This document shows, in pieces, positions 1 through 11,760 of a stretch of 64,000 bases of DNA. Position 1 is the stretch's first letter. Each line of letters begins with the position of its first letter. The position numbers and the translations under genes are program-made. This DNA comes from Brassica napus (lineage: Eukaryota; Streptophyta; Magnoliopsida; Brassicales; Brassicaceae): positions 27,194,137-27,258,136 of the forward strand of contig NC_063450.1 of assembly GCF_020379485.1 (NCBI RefSeq), given 5' to 3'. The notes below the pieces were generated by a model. That model saw only the letters and a list, made by a program, of their open reading frames with translations. It searched no databases and had not been told where the DNA came from.

Positions 1-2514
1 CATGGATTTACATGTATATAAAGTGAAAATATATCAGGCCATATAAGTGAGCATAGATATTCTCATCTCAGATTGAATACGGGTCATAAACCAGACATAC
101 ACCATCTTAAGAGACTTTGAATAAACCACCACAGACATATGTGCCGTCTAAGATGGAACCTCAGAAGAGGATTGGGAATATATGTTGGATAAGAGTATGA
201 CTTTCTCCCACGACTTCTAAGAGACCTTGAGCCAAATATGGGTGATCAGAAAGTGGCTAGGTACACGGTTTGCATGATCAATGAATCCGACTATCCAACA
301 TTAAAAGGAGAAAGCTATAAGCTGGTAAAGAGTAAAGAATGATAAGAAACAGAATGGTATCAACTATCATTGTCTTGGCAAAGATCCTCGGATTAGAATT
401 ATAGACGTCCAAAGAAAGAAAAGATTATACATAGCTAGCTAATCGAGATGCCAGACACTGACCCGAAAAGAAAAGAGTGACTAAATCATAACCAGCTTAG
501 CACCAAACGAAATCTGATGTCCTAGAAAGAGACACAGTCAAGTTGCTGCAGAGTCTATACAAGATAGACCAAAGTGTTCCATAAGATAAGGAACCCCGGA
601 AAGAAAAAGGTGCATAGAATACAAATCTGAGGTCATAAGGAAACCATACCAGACATTGAGAAAAGGCTGTGCAGCTAAACATCTAAGGTACCAAACCATG
701 TAGTTTGGGACGCCAAGCTACTAGGTAACAAAGGTTCTGGATAATGAAATCTCAAATCGATTAGATCATGTCTGGAACACAATGGAACCATATATAAGTG
801 TCGACACATAAAGATATATTTGTACATAAGAGAGTAGCACTTGAACATAAAGATATAAACGAGGATCAGAACCCACGAAAGAGTACTCATAAAGAATAAG
901 GATTAGATTGAAAACATAAATGTGGGGTTTAAAGTATCTATAGAGAAAGATAGGCGTATTGGCCACATACATATATACAGAAACGCCATCTGATATAAAC
1001 CAGTGAAATAGATGGGTCTTGTGAGGGAAAAGAAACCGTGAGATATGGTACATGATCACGAGGTCTAAAGGTGTTCATGTTTCCTACTAACAACATACGA
1101 TCATAGCTTGTTACACAAGGATACTCACAGAGACCATGGAACAGATTATAAGGAGATAAACTCCTATGTGGTGGTTGCTGCTACACAATTTCGAAATTGA
1201 CAAAGGTCTGGTCATAAGAAAGAAATTAGATTGACATATAAAGATGTAGTAAACAGCATATGGATCACTGGATAAAAGACAGCATTGTTCCTAAGCTGTT
1301 CATGGACTGAAACAAAGCAGCTGCATATAGTATGTAATACTAGTAAAGGAGTTCTATAAGAACGATCAAATTCAGCCCATATGTAAACTAATAAAGAAAT
1401 TCGAATTCCTTGTGTTTATACTAAACCAACCTAAAGAGAGGTTAAAAGGTTTATACAGATCTGTGACACTAGCATGGACCGACTAGATTGTAGTACGGGC
1501 TAGTGGAAAAGAAAGATCAGCCCAAAGAAAGGTAATTCAGATTGCCTCAGCTTGCTACCTCGGATAGCATGTTCTCCGGATAGACCAATCCAACATCAGA
1601 TCCCTTAGATAAGGATCCGGCATAGCAGAACAGTCTGCTGCTGCTATGAGGCTGAGAGGAGACATTTAATCTATCCTTCTCGATCGGATACCAATAGGTT
1701 GCAGTCCATAAGAATGTGTGATCAAAGTACATGACCTAATATATATTCATTGTGTGATATGATCCACAACAACAGAGGTCATGAGACGACATCAATATAA
1801 GGATATGACTGCAATGAAAAACGAATATGGCATTGCCTAAGGAAATAGAGATCGATGACCACATGTGAGATTCATGAGTGTATTTGGCCACAGTGCCATA
1901 GTTAGATAAGATTGTAAAATTCATTACAACAATGATCATTGATCAAGTCATGATCTTGGACACTCATGAGACAAGTTATGAACATGTATAAAAGCAGTCT
2001 ATGACCCAACATGGAACGATCAGATTAGTGCATAGTCGATGGTAGTATAGAGAAAACTCATACAGTCCGTTACCTATCAATCAGCATTTTAACATCATCA
2101 TAGGCGGCTAATAGCCAAAGAGAGTATCCCTGAGGATGTTTTTGGTCGAGGACCATAGTCCTACATGTCTGACCAAAGTATAGAGTGGTCGACAGCAAAG
2201 GTTCACTTCTTGACCATGTACACACGATGTCAGAAGACATGAGAAAAGACCGGAAATATCAAAATGATCCAATTACGGTTCAGTAATAAACTTGGCCGAT
2301 TTGATTACTCCCTTCTTGCACGTCTAGGAAAGATCACGCATCAGATGCGTAGACTAAAGAACCTACACTGAGGTTCACATCAGGGGGAGCAGTACGTGTT
2401 GTACTCTTTTTCTTTCATCATGGTTTTGTCCCACTGGGTTTTTCTGATACGGTTTTAATGAGGCAACATTAAGCGTATTATAATCCCTGAATGGTTATGG
2501 CATCCAAGGGAGAG

Positions 2515-2905
2515 TGTTATAAATCAATTGATTGATGTCCATAACCGGCCCGGTCCATAACCGGCCCGGTCCATAACCGGCCCGGTCCATAACCGGCTCG
2601 GTCCATAACCGGTCCATACACTTTGAGAGAGAGATGGCCCAACCCTAGAGCGAGAGAGAGGCGGCTGTGACCTTAGGAGAGAGAGAGAGAGGCGGCTTAT
2701 GCTTTGGAGAAAATAAAACTCTATTTCATTTTCCTTGTAATTGTCATCTTTCTATTATTATGTATTAGTAGTTTTCCTAATCCTAATTGGTTTAGGTTTT
2801 TGGATATTTTCCTTTTTCTATGACTTGTAATCCTTATATAAAGGAACCCATGTTATAATTAATAATACACAAAAACATTCAGCTCTAAATCTATTGTGTA
2901 CAACA
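2515..2905 (+). repeat. 3' LTR of copia element A
   Basis: The LTR starts TGTTATAAAT directly after the purine-rich CAAGGGAGAG and ends GTACAACA, giving the short inverted TGTT/AACA ends of copia LTRs. It holds a TATATAAAGG promoter-like box at about 2836-2845. Near its left side a 16-bp unit (CCATAACCGGCCCGGT) is repeated about 4.6 times. The partner LTR is outside the window, so age and target duplication cannot be judged. Confidence 0.8.
2539..2612 (+). repeat. 16-bp tandem repeat inside LTR A
   Basis: The unit CCATAACCGGCCCGGT occurs at 2539, 2555, 2571 and, with one change (CTCGGT), at 2587, followed by a partial fifth copy. It is GC-rich in an otherwise AT-rich LTR. Tandem units in LTR U3 regions often act as enhancers; here that is only inference. 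Confidence 0.9.
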
Positions 2906-3101
2906 AGAAGTTAATTGTTAATACACATATAAATTCAAAGTTGTCACTGAAAATTCACTTCATAAAAGGACTCCTTGTAATTGAGTAAGGACAAGGAGAT
3001 GCATTGAAAGTAAAGAAGAAGATAAACGGATATTAATATATATAAAAAAAGAAAAAAATGGATACTAAATTACTACTATAATACCTTCTGTATTCTCTTT
3101 T

Positions 3102-3254
3102 TTTTTTTTTCTGATAATCCAGGGGTTCCTCACTTAAGTGGATAATTCCCCTGGCCCCGGTTAGGCAGCGGTCCACTTCATCCGGGAGAGTTTTACCTGG
3201 ACTGGGGACAAGACCCAACACCCAGTACCGCATTTGATGACAGGATGGGTTTTC
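3102..3254 (-). mobile_element. SINE-like retroposon with 11-bp target duplication
   Basis: Read on the - strand, a GC-richer body of about 145 bp ends in GGATTATC followed by an A tail (the T run at 3098-3110). A degenerate B-box-like GGGTCTTGTCCCC lies near its 5' end. The sequence TATTCTCTTTT occurs on both sides (3091-3101 and 3255-3265), a perfect 11-bp target duplication. Body length, A tail and duplication size all fit a SINE. It carries no gene; the reading frame through it is accidental. Confidence 0.7.
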
Positions 3255-3265
3255 TATTCTCTTTT

Positions 3266-4438
3266 ACTCGACGTTTTATATTTAACGTTTGCAAAATTTG
3301 ATGCAAAATGGCAAGTTATACCTTTTCTACCTTTATAATTAGCAAACAAATTCAGTCAAAATGGAGGGTACTAACATTCATGAAAAAGTTTAAAATAGGT
3401 ATCTTGTTAGCTTTTTTAATTTATGTGCAAAGTTTTAAACCGTCATAAAAAAAATTAAGGGAGTATGTAAATATTTTTTCCATTTTAAAAATACTCTATG
3501 TTTTAATATTTTCAAAACATATTAAATTTTAACCATAAATACATAATTTGTGATTTATATATTTCTCATAATTCTAAATCTATAATAATTCAATAAATAC
3601 AATTAAGATTTTCTGAGATTTACAATTAATCATTATTAGTTAATAAAAAATTTAATAATAGATAAAATATATGATTTTCGAAAAAAAAATATATAATTTT
3701 GAATTTTTTTTTTAAAAAAAACGTGCATCCTAATGAAATAAATGGAATATGAATAAATTAAAAATATTACGTACGAAGATACAAAGACATAAAGTTCAAA
3801 AAAGAAAGCCTGTATAGTTAGGGAAGTAAGTTTTCAGAGGAACGAAGTAACTATTTAGCCGACAAGAGTCTCACTATCCCACGTGTGGCTTTAACAGTTG
3901 CATGTTTATCCTCCCTTTCATAATATGAGCGTGATTCATATTTACGAAACTATCCCCTCCTCCAGGCTCCAATCACATTTCACAAGTTAACCATTTTGAT
4001 ATGGGCCGAAAGTAACCCCAGTAGAAATAATTATATTGTGGGCTTCATTACAAGCCTAACTAAATGTAGAACTAGTAAGCCTGCATCGACTTCATTTTCA
4101 AAGGGCAATATTGCGAGTTTGATTGATCTGAATATACATGCATCTACTTGAGTTACAAGACTAAAAACTTGATTTATGTAACAATCGTTATAGTGTTTCA
4201 AAAAAAAAAATGTAACAATCGTTATTATAATAGAAAATATCTGAAACTAGCACCAACTATATTTCGAGTGAACCGAATTAAGTAATCTAAATATAACCAA
4301 ACTAAACCCTAAAAGAATCCAAAATTCTCCCTCAATTCTCTAAACATATTATTTACATGATCGACATGTAGTCTAATGGATTGCCCTATTTGTCACGCGT
4401 CATCATCCGAATCCAACATAAAAGAACATGTATACTTG
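3266..4438. other. AT-rich intergenic stretch, no gene seen
   Basis: No open frame, repeat pair or recognisable element end was found. Homopolymer A/T runs are common (for example 3680-3720). The stretch ends at the target duplication of the MULE that starts at 4448. Confidence 0.6.
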
Positions 4439-4447
4439 TATTTTTTT
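4439..4447. repeat. Left target-site duplication of MULE-1
   Basis: TATTTTTTT; its partner is at 12704-12712. Low complexity makes chance agreement possible, but its position directly outside both inverted ends supports it. Confidence 0.65.
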
Positions 4448-4920
4448 GGACTTTAATCTGCTATGGGACAAAATGATGAAAAAAAATCTGGCACCACCTA
4501 AAGTAATCTCACATAGGACAAAAGAGTGGTTAATGACAATTTACCCCATTAATGAGATCAATATGAACCCTTGGATAAGAATTCTATGGGATATAACGTG
4601 AGCCGTCAGATCATTAGAAGAAAAATGATCAATATTTACAAGAATGTCATTAATGAAACTCACCCTTAAGCCGCCAGATCTTACGTCTTTGTTTTAATCT
4701 TGGCCTTCGGATCTCACATCCAAACCCTTCTCTCTCGCCTGGGTCCCACAGATGCATTAATCATTCTTCTTCTTCTTCATTTCTCCTACAACCATACTCA
4801 ACTACCACGAAAATTCATTCTCCTCACCAACAAAAGCTTTCTTCTTCAACTCTTCATCCACAAACCTTCACCTCTGTTTCTTGGGGTCTTTCGACAGGTT
4901 AGGACGCTGTGAAACAGGTC

Positions 4921-7759
4921 ATGTACATCGTCCTTAGTTCTGAAATCGGTTGATAAGTGTAAACTCTCTCTTTCTCTCTCTCTCTTATGTTTCTCTCTCT
5001 TTTTATTGTTGTTTGTTTCAGTTTAGTCATATAAAATGTGTGTTAACCATATGAGTCAGATTATAAAGTTTAATATAATTTGGTTAAAGTATGAAGCATG
5101 ATATTGTAGAATAAGTCGTTTTTGTCTATGGTACAACAGGTACAACAGGTACAACTATAGTAAAATGGAAAGTAGTAAAACTGGCAGAACTAATATTACT
5201 GATATTGTTCATACGAAACATACCACTATGTTCATACGAAACATACCACTAGTAAACCATGTACAACTTGGAGTAACACATTGACTATATAGTATTGGTA
5301 CCACTCGTATAACTTATAGTAGTCATGTGCAAAGTTGACATAGTATAACTGGTCTTACTAGTATAACTGATAACTAATGTTACATGTAAACTACTCTAAT
5401 TGATAATATTAGTATAACTGATATTATTGTGACCGTACAACTGGTATAACTGAACTAACTAATAAATAATGTTGGTTTTTAGTCATTTTCAGGAACTAAG
5501 GATAGTAATGGGTCTGTGGTGATACATTTTGAACATGGTGAAGAGCAACATATGTCTACACTAGTTATGAAAGGAAGATATGAGGAGATTACTTATTCTT
5601 AGTTGGTTGATAGAATAACCAAGAAAATGAAGACCGATGTAGTTGGGACGAAGCTTCAATTGAGTTACTTTCCGCTGGTATTAAATAATAAGAGGCCTTG
5701 TTATATCTTGGATGATGAAGATTTTTTAGGATATTTAATGAAGGGGGATAAGAAAAACCGACGTAGTGTCTTGCATGTGGAGCTTAAGGAAATCGTCTCA
5801 GAAAATCAGAGTAATGAGATGTTTTCTATGAATGAGGAAAATCTGAGTGATGCCAGAGATAATGATGGCATGGTTGGAGTTGGAGAGTTAGAAATTATTC
5901 CTCAAATTCAGGAGGATGAGTTTGAGCATGAGAAAATCAGTGAAGAGGGTGATGAAATGGATGATAGGGAGGAGTTGCCGACTAGAGAAGAACTGAGGGA
6001 TTTAGTGGACAAAGGTGTGCATTCCAATTGTTTTGAGGTTGATATAAAGAAGTCGAATCCTCGGGTTTACATATTGAAATGTCGTGGTGCTGGATGCAGA
6101 TGGTATTTACGAGCTGCAAAGCTGAAGAACTCTGTTTTTTTCTCTATCAGAACGTATAGAAAGATGCATACGTGCTCTCGTGGAGATGCAAGTGTCATGA
6201 AGAAGAAGAAAAGAGGCACACCAAGCTTGGTCGCATCAGTGGTGCACTCTGATTATCCCGGCAAATACAAGACTCTGGATCCAAAGACTCTCATAGATTT
6301 GGTGCATAACAGACTGGGTGTTAAGGTTTCATATTCTACAGCTTTGAGTGGGAAAAATAAAGCTTTGAGTGATTTGTTTGGTAACCCGGAGGAGAGTTTT
6401 GCTAGGCTGTCATCTTACTTGTACATGTTACAAAGGATGTATCATGACACCATTACACGATTAGAAGTGGATGAGAAGAACCAGTTTAAGTATATGTTCT
6501 TTGCGCTCGGAGCTTGCATCGAAGGGTTCAAGGCGATGAGGCAAGTGATAATAATGGATGGAACTCACCTGAAGGGTGTATACAAAGAAGTGCTTCTCAT
6601 TGCCACTGCTCAGGATCCAGATCATCATCATTATCCCCTTGCTTTTGCGGTAGTAGATGGTGAGAAAAATGCAAGCTGGGAGTGGTTTCTGACTATATTA
6701 AAAACTATGATACCAGATGATCCTCAGCTTGTATTTTGTACTGATAGAAACCAAAGCATCATCAAGGAAGTACACGAGGTTTACCCATTGCGATCCATGG
6801 ATATTGCAATTATCACTTGTCTAATAATGTCAGCGGATCTTGCAGCAATGTTAACAAGAAAGGGGTTGCCAAAAAAATTAGAAATATTGCTGGTATTTAC
6901 AGTGAGGTGGAGTTCAGAAAATGCTACAACGATTTCAGGAAAATGTATCCTCAAGCGGCCGAGTATATAGATGACAGTGTTCATGAGACCAAATAGGCAA
7001 GATGTAAATTTCCGGGAGAAAGGTACAACATAGACACAACCAACACTGTTGAATCTATCAATGGTGTTTTGAAGGAACCAAGGAAATATGCGTTGTTGAC
7101 AATGCTTGATGTGATCGTGGAAAAGATAACATAATGGTTCAACAAATACCGTCTATTATCTACGCGTACCAGAGAGGCAGATACTAATCCCGCATGTGCA
7201 TGGGATATTGCATTACATATATCCTACGACTAAAAAGCTCAAGGTGACCGAGCTAAATACATTTGAAGGTCACTACAATGTGCTTGGCGAGGATGGTCAC
7301 GGTTATTTGGTTGATTTGAGCAACAGAACATGCTATTGTAGGTATTTTGATATTGATCGGTATCCTTGTGTGCATGCACTTGCTGCCATCACGGCGCGTG
7401 GAGAAATGGCTGAACATTATTGTTCTAAGTATTACTGGATGGAATAGTGGACTTTGGCATATTACATGACAATATATCCAGTGCCTCATTATTCATCATG
7501 GGAAAGTTCTGAAATTCCTGAGGAAATTCGATCTTAGGTTGTCTTCCCTCCGTATGTGGAGAAAAAAAAAAGAAGACTACAAGTTACAAGATTCCCGTCT
7601 GCCGGAGAATATCGGAGAAAGAGAAAGAAGAAGTTTCCACCATTGATTGGTGAAAACGAAGAAAGTGGCAGTGATGGCAGTGGCAGTAGTGGCAGCGAGG
7701 GAAATTGGGACGAGGGAGCTGACAACGAAGGAAGTGGTAACGAAAAGAATGATGAATGA
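4921..7759 (+). pseudogene. MURA-type MULE transposase, broken
   Basis: The transposase would cut and join MULE ends in the nucleus. ATG at 4921 opens a short exon (MYIVLSSEI) ending at 4948. An intron with acceptor TTTTCAG ends at 5492. The product then shows an N-terminal WRKY/GCM1-like DNA-binding region (CxxxxC...HxC, codons near 6080-6170), the DDE core with MDGTHLKG at about 6555 (first acidic residue) and CTDRNQS at about 6740 (second), and a SWIM zinc finger CYC...CVHA at 7330-7375. A Ser/Gly/Glu tail ends at TGA 7757-7759. It is dead: in-frame TAG at 5600-5602, a frameshift near 6790-6810, TAG at 6994 (in K-stop-ARCKFPGE, where W is expected), TAA at 7132, an indel before 7220, and TAG at 7445 and 7535. 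The order WRKY-like, MULE, SWIM is standard for plant MURA proteins. Confidence 0.9.
5128..5470 (+). repeat. GTAYAACT motif array, transposase intron
   Basis: The intron of the transposase gene carries many degenerate copies of GTACAACT/GTATAACT (for example GGTACAACAGGTACAACAGG at the left, then repeated AGTATAACTG from 5340 on). All clear copies point in the same direction as the gene. A 27-bp direct repeat around GTTCATACGAAACATACC occurs twice at 5207-5250. Confidence 0.8.
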
Positions 7760-7899
7760 GTTTTACTTGTTAACTTGTTATGGAACTTGCTTATGTGTTG
7801 TGGAACTTATTTATGTGTTGTAGAATTTATTTATGCGTTTTGTTGTTTCAATCAGGTAATACAAGTGCAACATGGTAAAACTTCATAAAACATAACACT

Positions 7900-8590
7900 C
7901 ATATTTCTGTGTTGTCATACTGGTACAACTAGTAAAACTAAAATAGGTTCGACTGGTATAACTAGTACAACTATGTCTAGTTTACTAAAATAGGTTCTAC
8001 TGGTATAACTAGTACAACTATGCAGGTTCTGAAATATAAATATTCTTTTTGGCTCTCCATATTAATAAAACAATCAAATAGTCTAATTTTTAAGTGTTTG
8101 GATAGGTTTCTTTGTGTTTTGTATTGGTTTTTTTTTTTTTTGGATTTCTAACTCCATCACAAAAGTATACTTGATCTACCTTATACTTTTAAAGTTTGTT
8201 AACTTGTTTGTCCACATATTTTTTGTAAAACATACATGACAAGTATTTTAACAATAGTGATGATTTCATTGTATCCGGGCAAACACATGTAAACATAAAT
8301 AAATGGTACAACTTAGATAATGATAATTTTTCTTTGGTACAACTAATATTTTCAGGTTTCACTGCCAAAGTACAATTCTGTACAAACTAGTATAACTAAA
8401 TAACTAGTACAACTTTGTGCAAGCCAGTATAACTAATAAACTAGTACAACTTTGTAGAAACCAGTATAACTAAAAAACTAATACAACTTTGTGTGCATAA
8501 TGTGTTTCAGATAAATAGATTCCCAGATAAGTCCTACAAGTTTTAATTCAACACTAGTTGTACTAGTTTTTCTAGTTGTACTAATTTATG
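7900..8590 (+). repeat. GTAYAACT motif array between the two convergent genes
   Basis: From 7915 to about 8490 motif copies read GTATAACT or GTACAACT on +, often paired as GGTATAACTAGTACAACT. From about 8550 to 8640 they read AGTTGTACTAG, that is, the same motif on the - strand. The switch point lies between the 3' end of the transposase gene (+) and the 3' end of the DUF1985 gene (-). Confidence 0.8.
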
Positions 8591-9179
8591 TTTTTTGGCA
8601 AGTTGATGCTAGTTTTACTTGTTCTAGTAAAACACCTGTAAATGCAACATGTTCAACCATCAAATCAATTACACACATACAAGTTTGGATTTAGGTTTTA
8701 AAACACACACATATACAAGTTTTAGGTTTTAAAGCACACACATACAAGTTTGGATTTAGGTTTTAAAACAAACACATACAGGTTCCAAAAACAACAACAT
8801 AGTTTATGCCCTTCGCCAAATCAATTTGGCGTAAAAGGAGACCTTAACAAATGAGAACGCTTGGGCACCCTCTTTGGCATCTCATCAACTCCAACCGAAT
8901 CTGCCTCCTCTGAATAATCATCAACTCCAACCTCACCTTCCTTCTCCAAAGCATCATCATCATCTACAACCTCATTTGTCTTGTCCGCAGCAGATTTTTC
9001 CGCAGCAGCCTTCTCAAATCTCTCTGCAGTGTTTGCCATAATTTGAAGTGTAGATTGCTCATCTCCATCATCATCAAATCTCTCGTCAGTATCTACACTG
9101 AACAAAAATACATCCTGACTTAGATCATCATCACTAAAAATATAATTTGAACTTATATGTTATCATGACTTACCTTGCA

Positions 9180-9790
9180 TCAACTTCTCAGCCTCTGCCT
9201 CGATCTGTTTCTCACCATCTTTCTCATCATCCTTCTCAGCCTCTGCCTCAATCTGTTTCTCGCCATCCTTCTCAGCCTCTGCCTCATCACCATCCTTCTC
9301 AGCCTCTGCCTCATCACCATCCTTGTCACCATTGTCCTCGCCCTCCTTATCAGCCTCATAATCATCCAAGCCCTGCTTCTCAGCCTCTTCATCACCCTCC
9401 TTATCACCATGCTTCTCAGCCTTTTCATCACCCTCCTTATCACCATGCATCTCAGCCTCTTCATCACCAACCTTATCTCTTCTTCTGCCTCCTAAAGCAT
9501 ATCCGGTTTCAGCTTCACCAAACTGGAATGACCAACTTTCTCTCTGAATCTTGTCTTGTTCCAACTCCTTTACTCTTGCTGCTAGAAGACGAATTGTTTC
9601 GTCTCTCAATGCAAATCCATCGTCCATTCTTTTGTTCAACTTCAACTCTAATTCTCTTAAACTCTCACGATCTGCCTCACCCCCTGCCTCGCCCCCTGCC
9701 TCGCCTCCTGCCTCGCCCCCTGCCTCAACTCATGCCTCGTCTCCTGCGTCGCCCCCTGCCTCGCCTCCTTCCTCGCCTCCTGCTTGCTCT
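9180..9790 (-). repeat. Low-complexity coding repeats in the DUF1985 gene
   Basis: On the - strand this encodes GEAGGEAGGEAGG-like units (9660-9790) and then reiterated acidic blocks of the type EKDGEKQIEAEAE and HGDKEGDEEAEK (9180-9470). All six frames stay open over long stretches because the DNA itself is repetitive, giving long but meaningless frames on + at 9147-9995. Confidence 0.85.
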
Positions 9791-11119
9791 TGTTGCTCTC
9801 GGGTTCTCACATCCATCGCGAATAGATCAGGCTAGAAAATTTTACTCCCTGGTTCTAGTAAGATCTTGTTCCAACTGTCAGCAGCTATGTCTGGCATATC
9901 CGAATCATCTATCAGCTCCAAGTTTTCATAAGTCCCTTCATCCATTATTTCGTACAAAAGGTCTGCTTCATATCCTTGTGGTTCCAAAATACTGATAATC
10001 TCCTGAAATATGACCAACAACAAATTACATATTTAATTAACTATGAACTTGAAGAAAATGACATAAACAACACTTAAACCTTTGTGTTTCATAGCGTCCG
10101 ATAAATCATGCCAAGTGGAAATCCTGTTGTTCCGGTCCTCTTGAACTTCCATTTGCACATTCTTGGACAACCATCAAGACAGTTTGGAACGGGCTCTCTG
10201 AATCTTTCTCTAAGGACAAGGATACATTCACATGCTAATATCTGCACATCATTTCACACAATCACATTAGTTATATTATAACAAATATGCTTATAAAAAA
10301 TACAATTCATATACCTCCAAAGGGTTGATAAACCCAGGAAACCCATTGTGCCTTCTCTGGGATCCCATCACGAAACTGATCCCTCACATGAAAAATCTCA
10401 TTCATGCAATCATCAAATGTGTAACGGCCCCATGGAAATTCAGTGCAAAACTCCAGATCTTCTTCTGCTTGGAGAATGAAATACTCAATGAAGTATCCTT
10501 CTTTTAACCTTCCTCTTATAAAACTCTAGCCAGAAAGTAAAGAACCACCATCCTCATACGATCGCCACTACCATCAAACTTCATCTTCTGAAGTTTCTCT
10601 AAGACTTCCGCTTCTGTCACTTGCAAACCCTTTTCCTTTCCATCCTTTGTCTTCTTTACCTTAAAATGCTTTCTCGCAAACTTCATGCTCCCTATGCTCG
10701 GATAGTTTTCTGGATATGAGTGGCAGTATAAACCAGAGAGGAGGCTATGTTCCCTGATGGAGTATCTAATTGGAACACCGTTTACCCCAAACAAAGTTTG
10801 TCGACCCTTTCCTGTATGCATAGTACGAAGTAGCAACATCCACAATCCCATCACTTTTCTTGTTAGGGTACAATCCATGTGGAATATATGCTTGAACTGA
10901 GGATGATCCTGAAACCAACTTTTCTCTGAGGCCTCAAACTTTTCAATCGTCTTCAGAAAATCGTGTTGATGGCACCTTGAGGAGAGCTTGCAACCCTTTC
11001 CATAGTCGCTCGGTTTGAAGAAAAAACCAGCAGGTCTGTAAGCTTCTACGGTCATATCATCCCTATCAACCTGAAAAACACAAACAAAATACACTGAATA
11101 AATAACTAAGTTATACAAC

Positions 11120-11760
11120 ACAAAATCACTTAGTTGTACCAGTTACACTAATTAAATTAAAAATAATATTACTAGTTCTACCAGCAACCCTAGTTATACA
11201 ACGACAACACCATCTCATTAAATAGTTATACAAAATACTTCTCTAGTTATACCAGTCAGACTACGTATAAGAAGCGTAGTTGTACCAATTATATTACTTA
11301 TAAAAAAGTGGTTTTACTAGTTATCCTGAATCTGTTTACAACATATTATTACCAGTTGCACCATTTTCACTCTTTTAGTTGTACTAGTAATTCAATACTC
11401 AGTTGTATTAGTTAGACTAATTATAATTTTCGTAGTTATACCAGTTATATTAGTTATAAGAAGTGTGGTTGTACTAGTTATACTAGTTCCATTGATTCTG
11501 TTTTACAACATATTATTACCAGTTGAACTAGTTTCATTCTTTTAGTTGTACTAGTTATTCAATACTCAGGTGTATTAGTTAAACTAATTATACTTTTGAT
11601 AGTTGTACCAGTTATATTATTTATAAGAAGTGTGGTTGTACTAGTTATACTAGTTCCATTGATTCTGTTTACAACATATTTACAACATATTATTACCAGT
11701 TGAACTAGTTTTATTCTTTTAGTTGTACTGGTTACACTACTTATATAATTACTACATATT
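11120..11760 (-). repeat. GTAYAACT motif array, intron of the DUF1985 gene
   Basis: The first intron (11071-11817) reads AGTTGTAC/AGTTATAC on +, which is GTAYAACT on the sense strand of this - gene. More than a dozen degenerate copies occur. A longer direct repeat (AGTGTGGTTGTACTAGTTAT and what follows) occurs at about 11461 and 11628, so part of the intron is tandemly duplicated with a period of about 167 bp. Confidence 0.8.

Larger units (their letters stand above)
1..2905 (+). mobile_element. Copia element A, 3' portion (decayed pol plus 3' LTR)
   Basis: The + strand holds broken remnants of a Ty1/copia polyprotein running off the left edge. At 140-300 the text reads like the end of the integrase core (a KMEPQKRIGN...YVGY-like stretch), and 430-500 like the linker before reverse transcriptase (MPDT-DPK). 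No open frame longer than a few dozen codons survives. At 2383-2500 the typical copia 3' untranslated text occurs (GGGGGAGCAG, then a TGTACTCTTTTTC-like run and a TTTTAATGAGGCAAC segment). It is followed by a polypurine tract (2504-2514) and a 391-bp LTR. The 5' half lies outside the window. The same text, equally decayed, occurs in reverse at 21.9-24.1 kb (element B), so both belong to one family although their LTRs differ. Confidence 0.85.

Noticed and set aside
4700..4912. 70-codon frame on + at the left of MULE-1
   Set aside because: It lies in the CT-rich leader upstream of the transposase start, with no resemblance to a known protein.
9147..9995. 282-codon open frame on + rich in Ser-Gln-Pro-Leu-His
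   Set aside because: It is the mirror of the Glu/Gly/Ala/Lys repeat coding region on the - strand; repetitive DNA keeps all frames open. No domain and no splice context.
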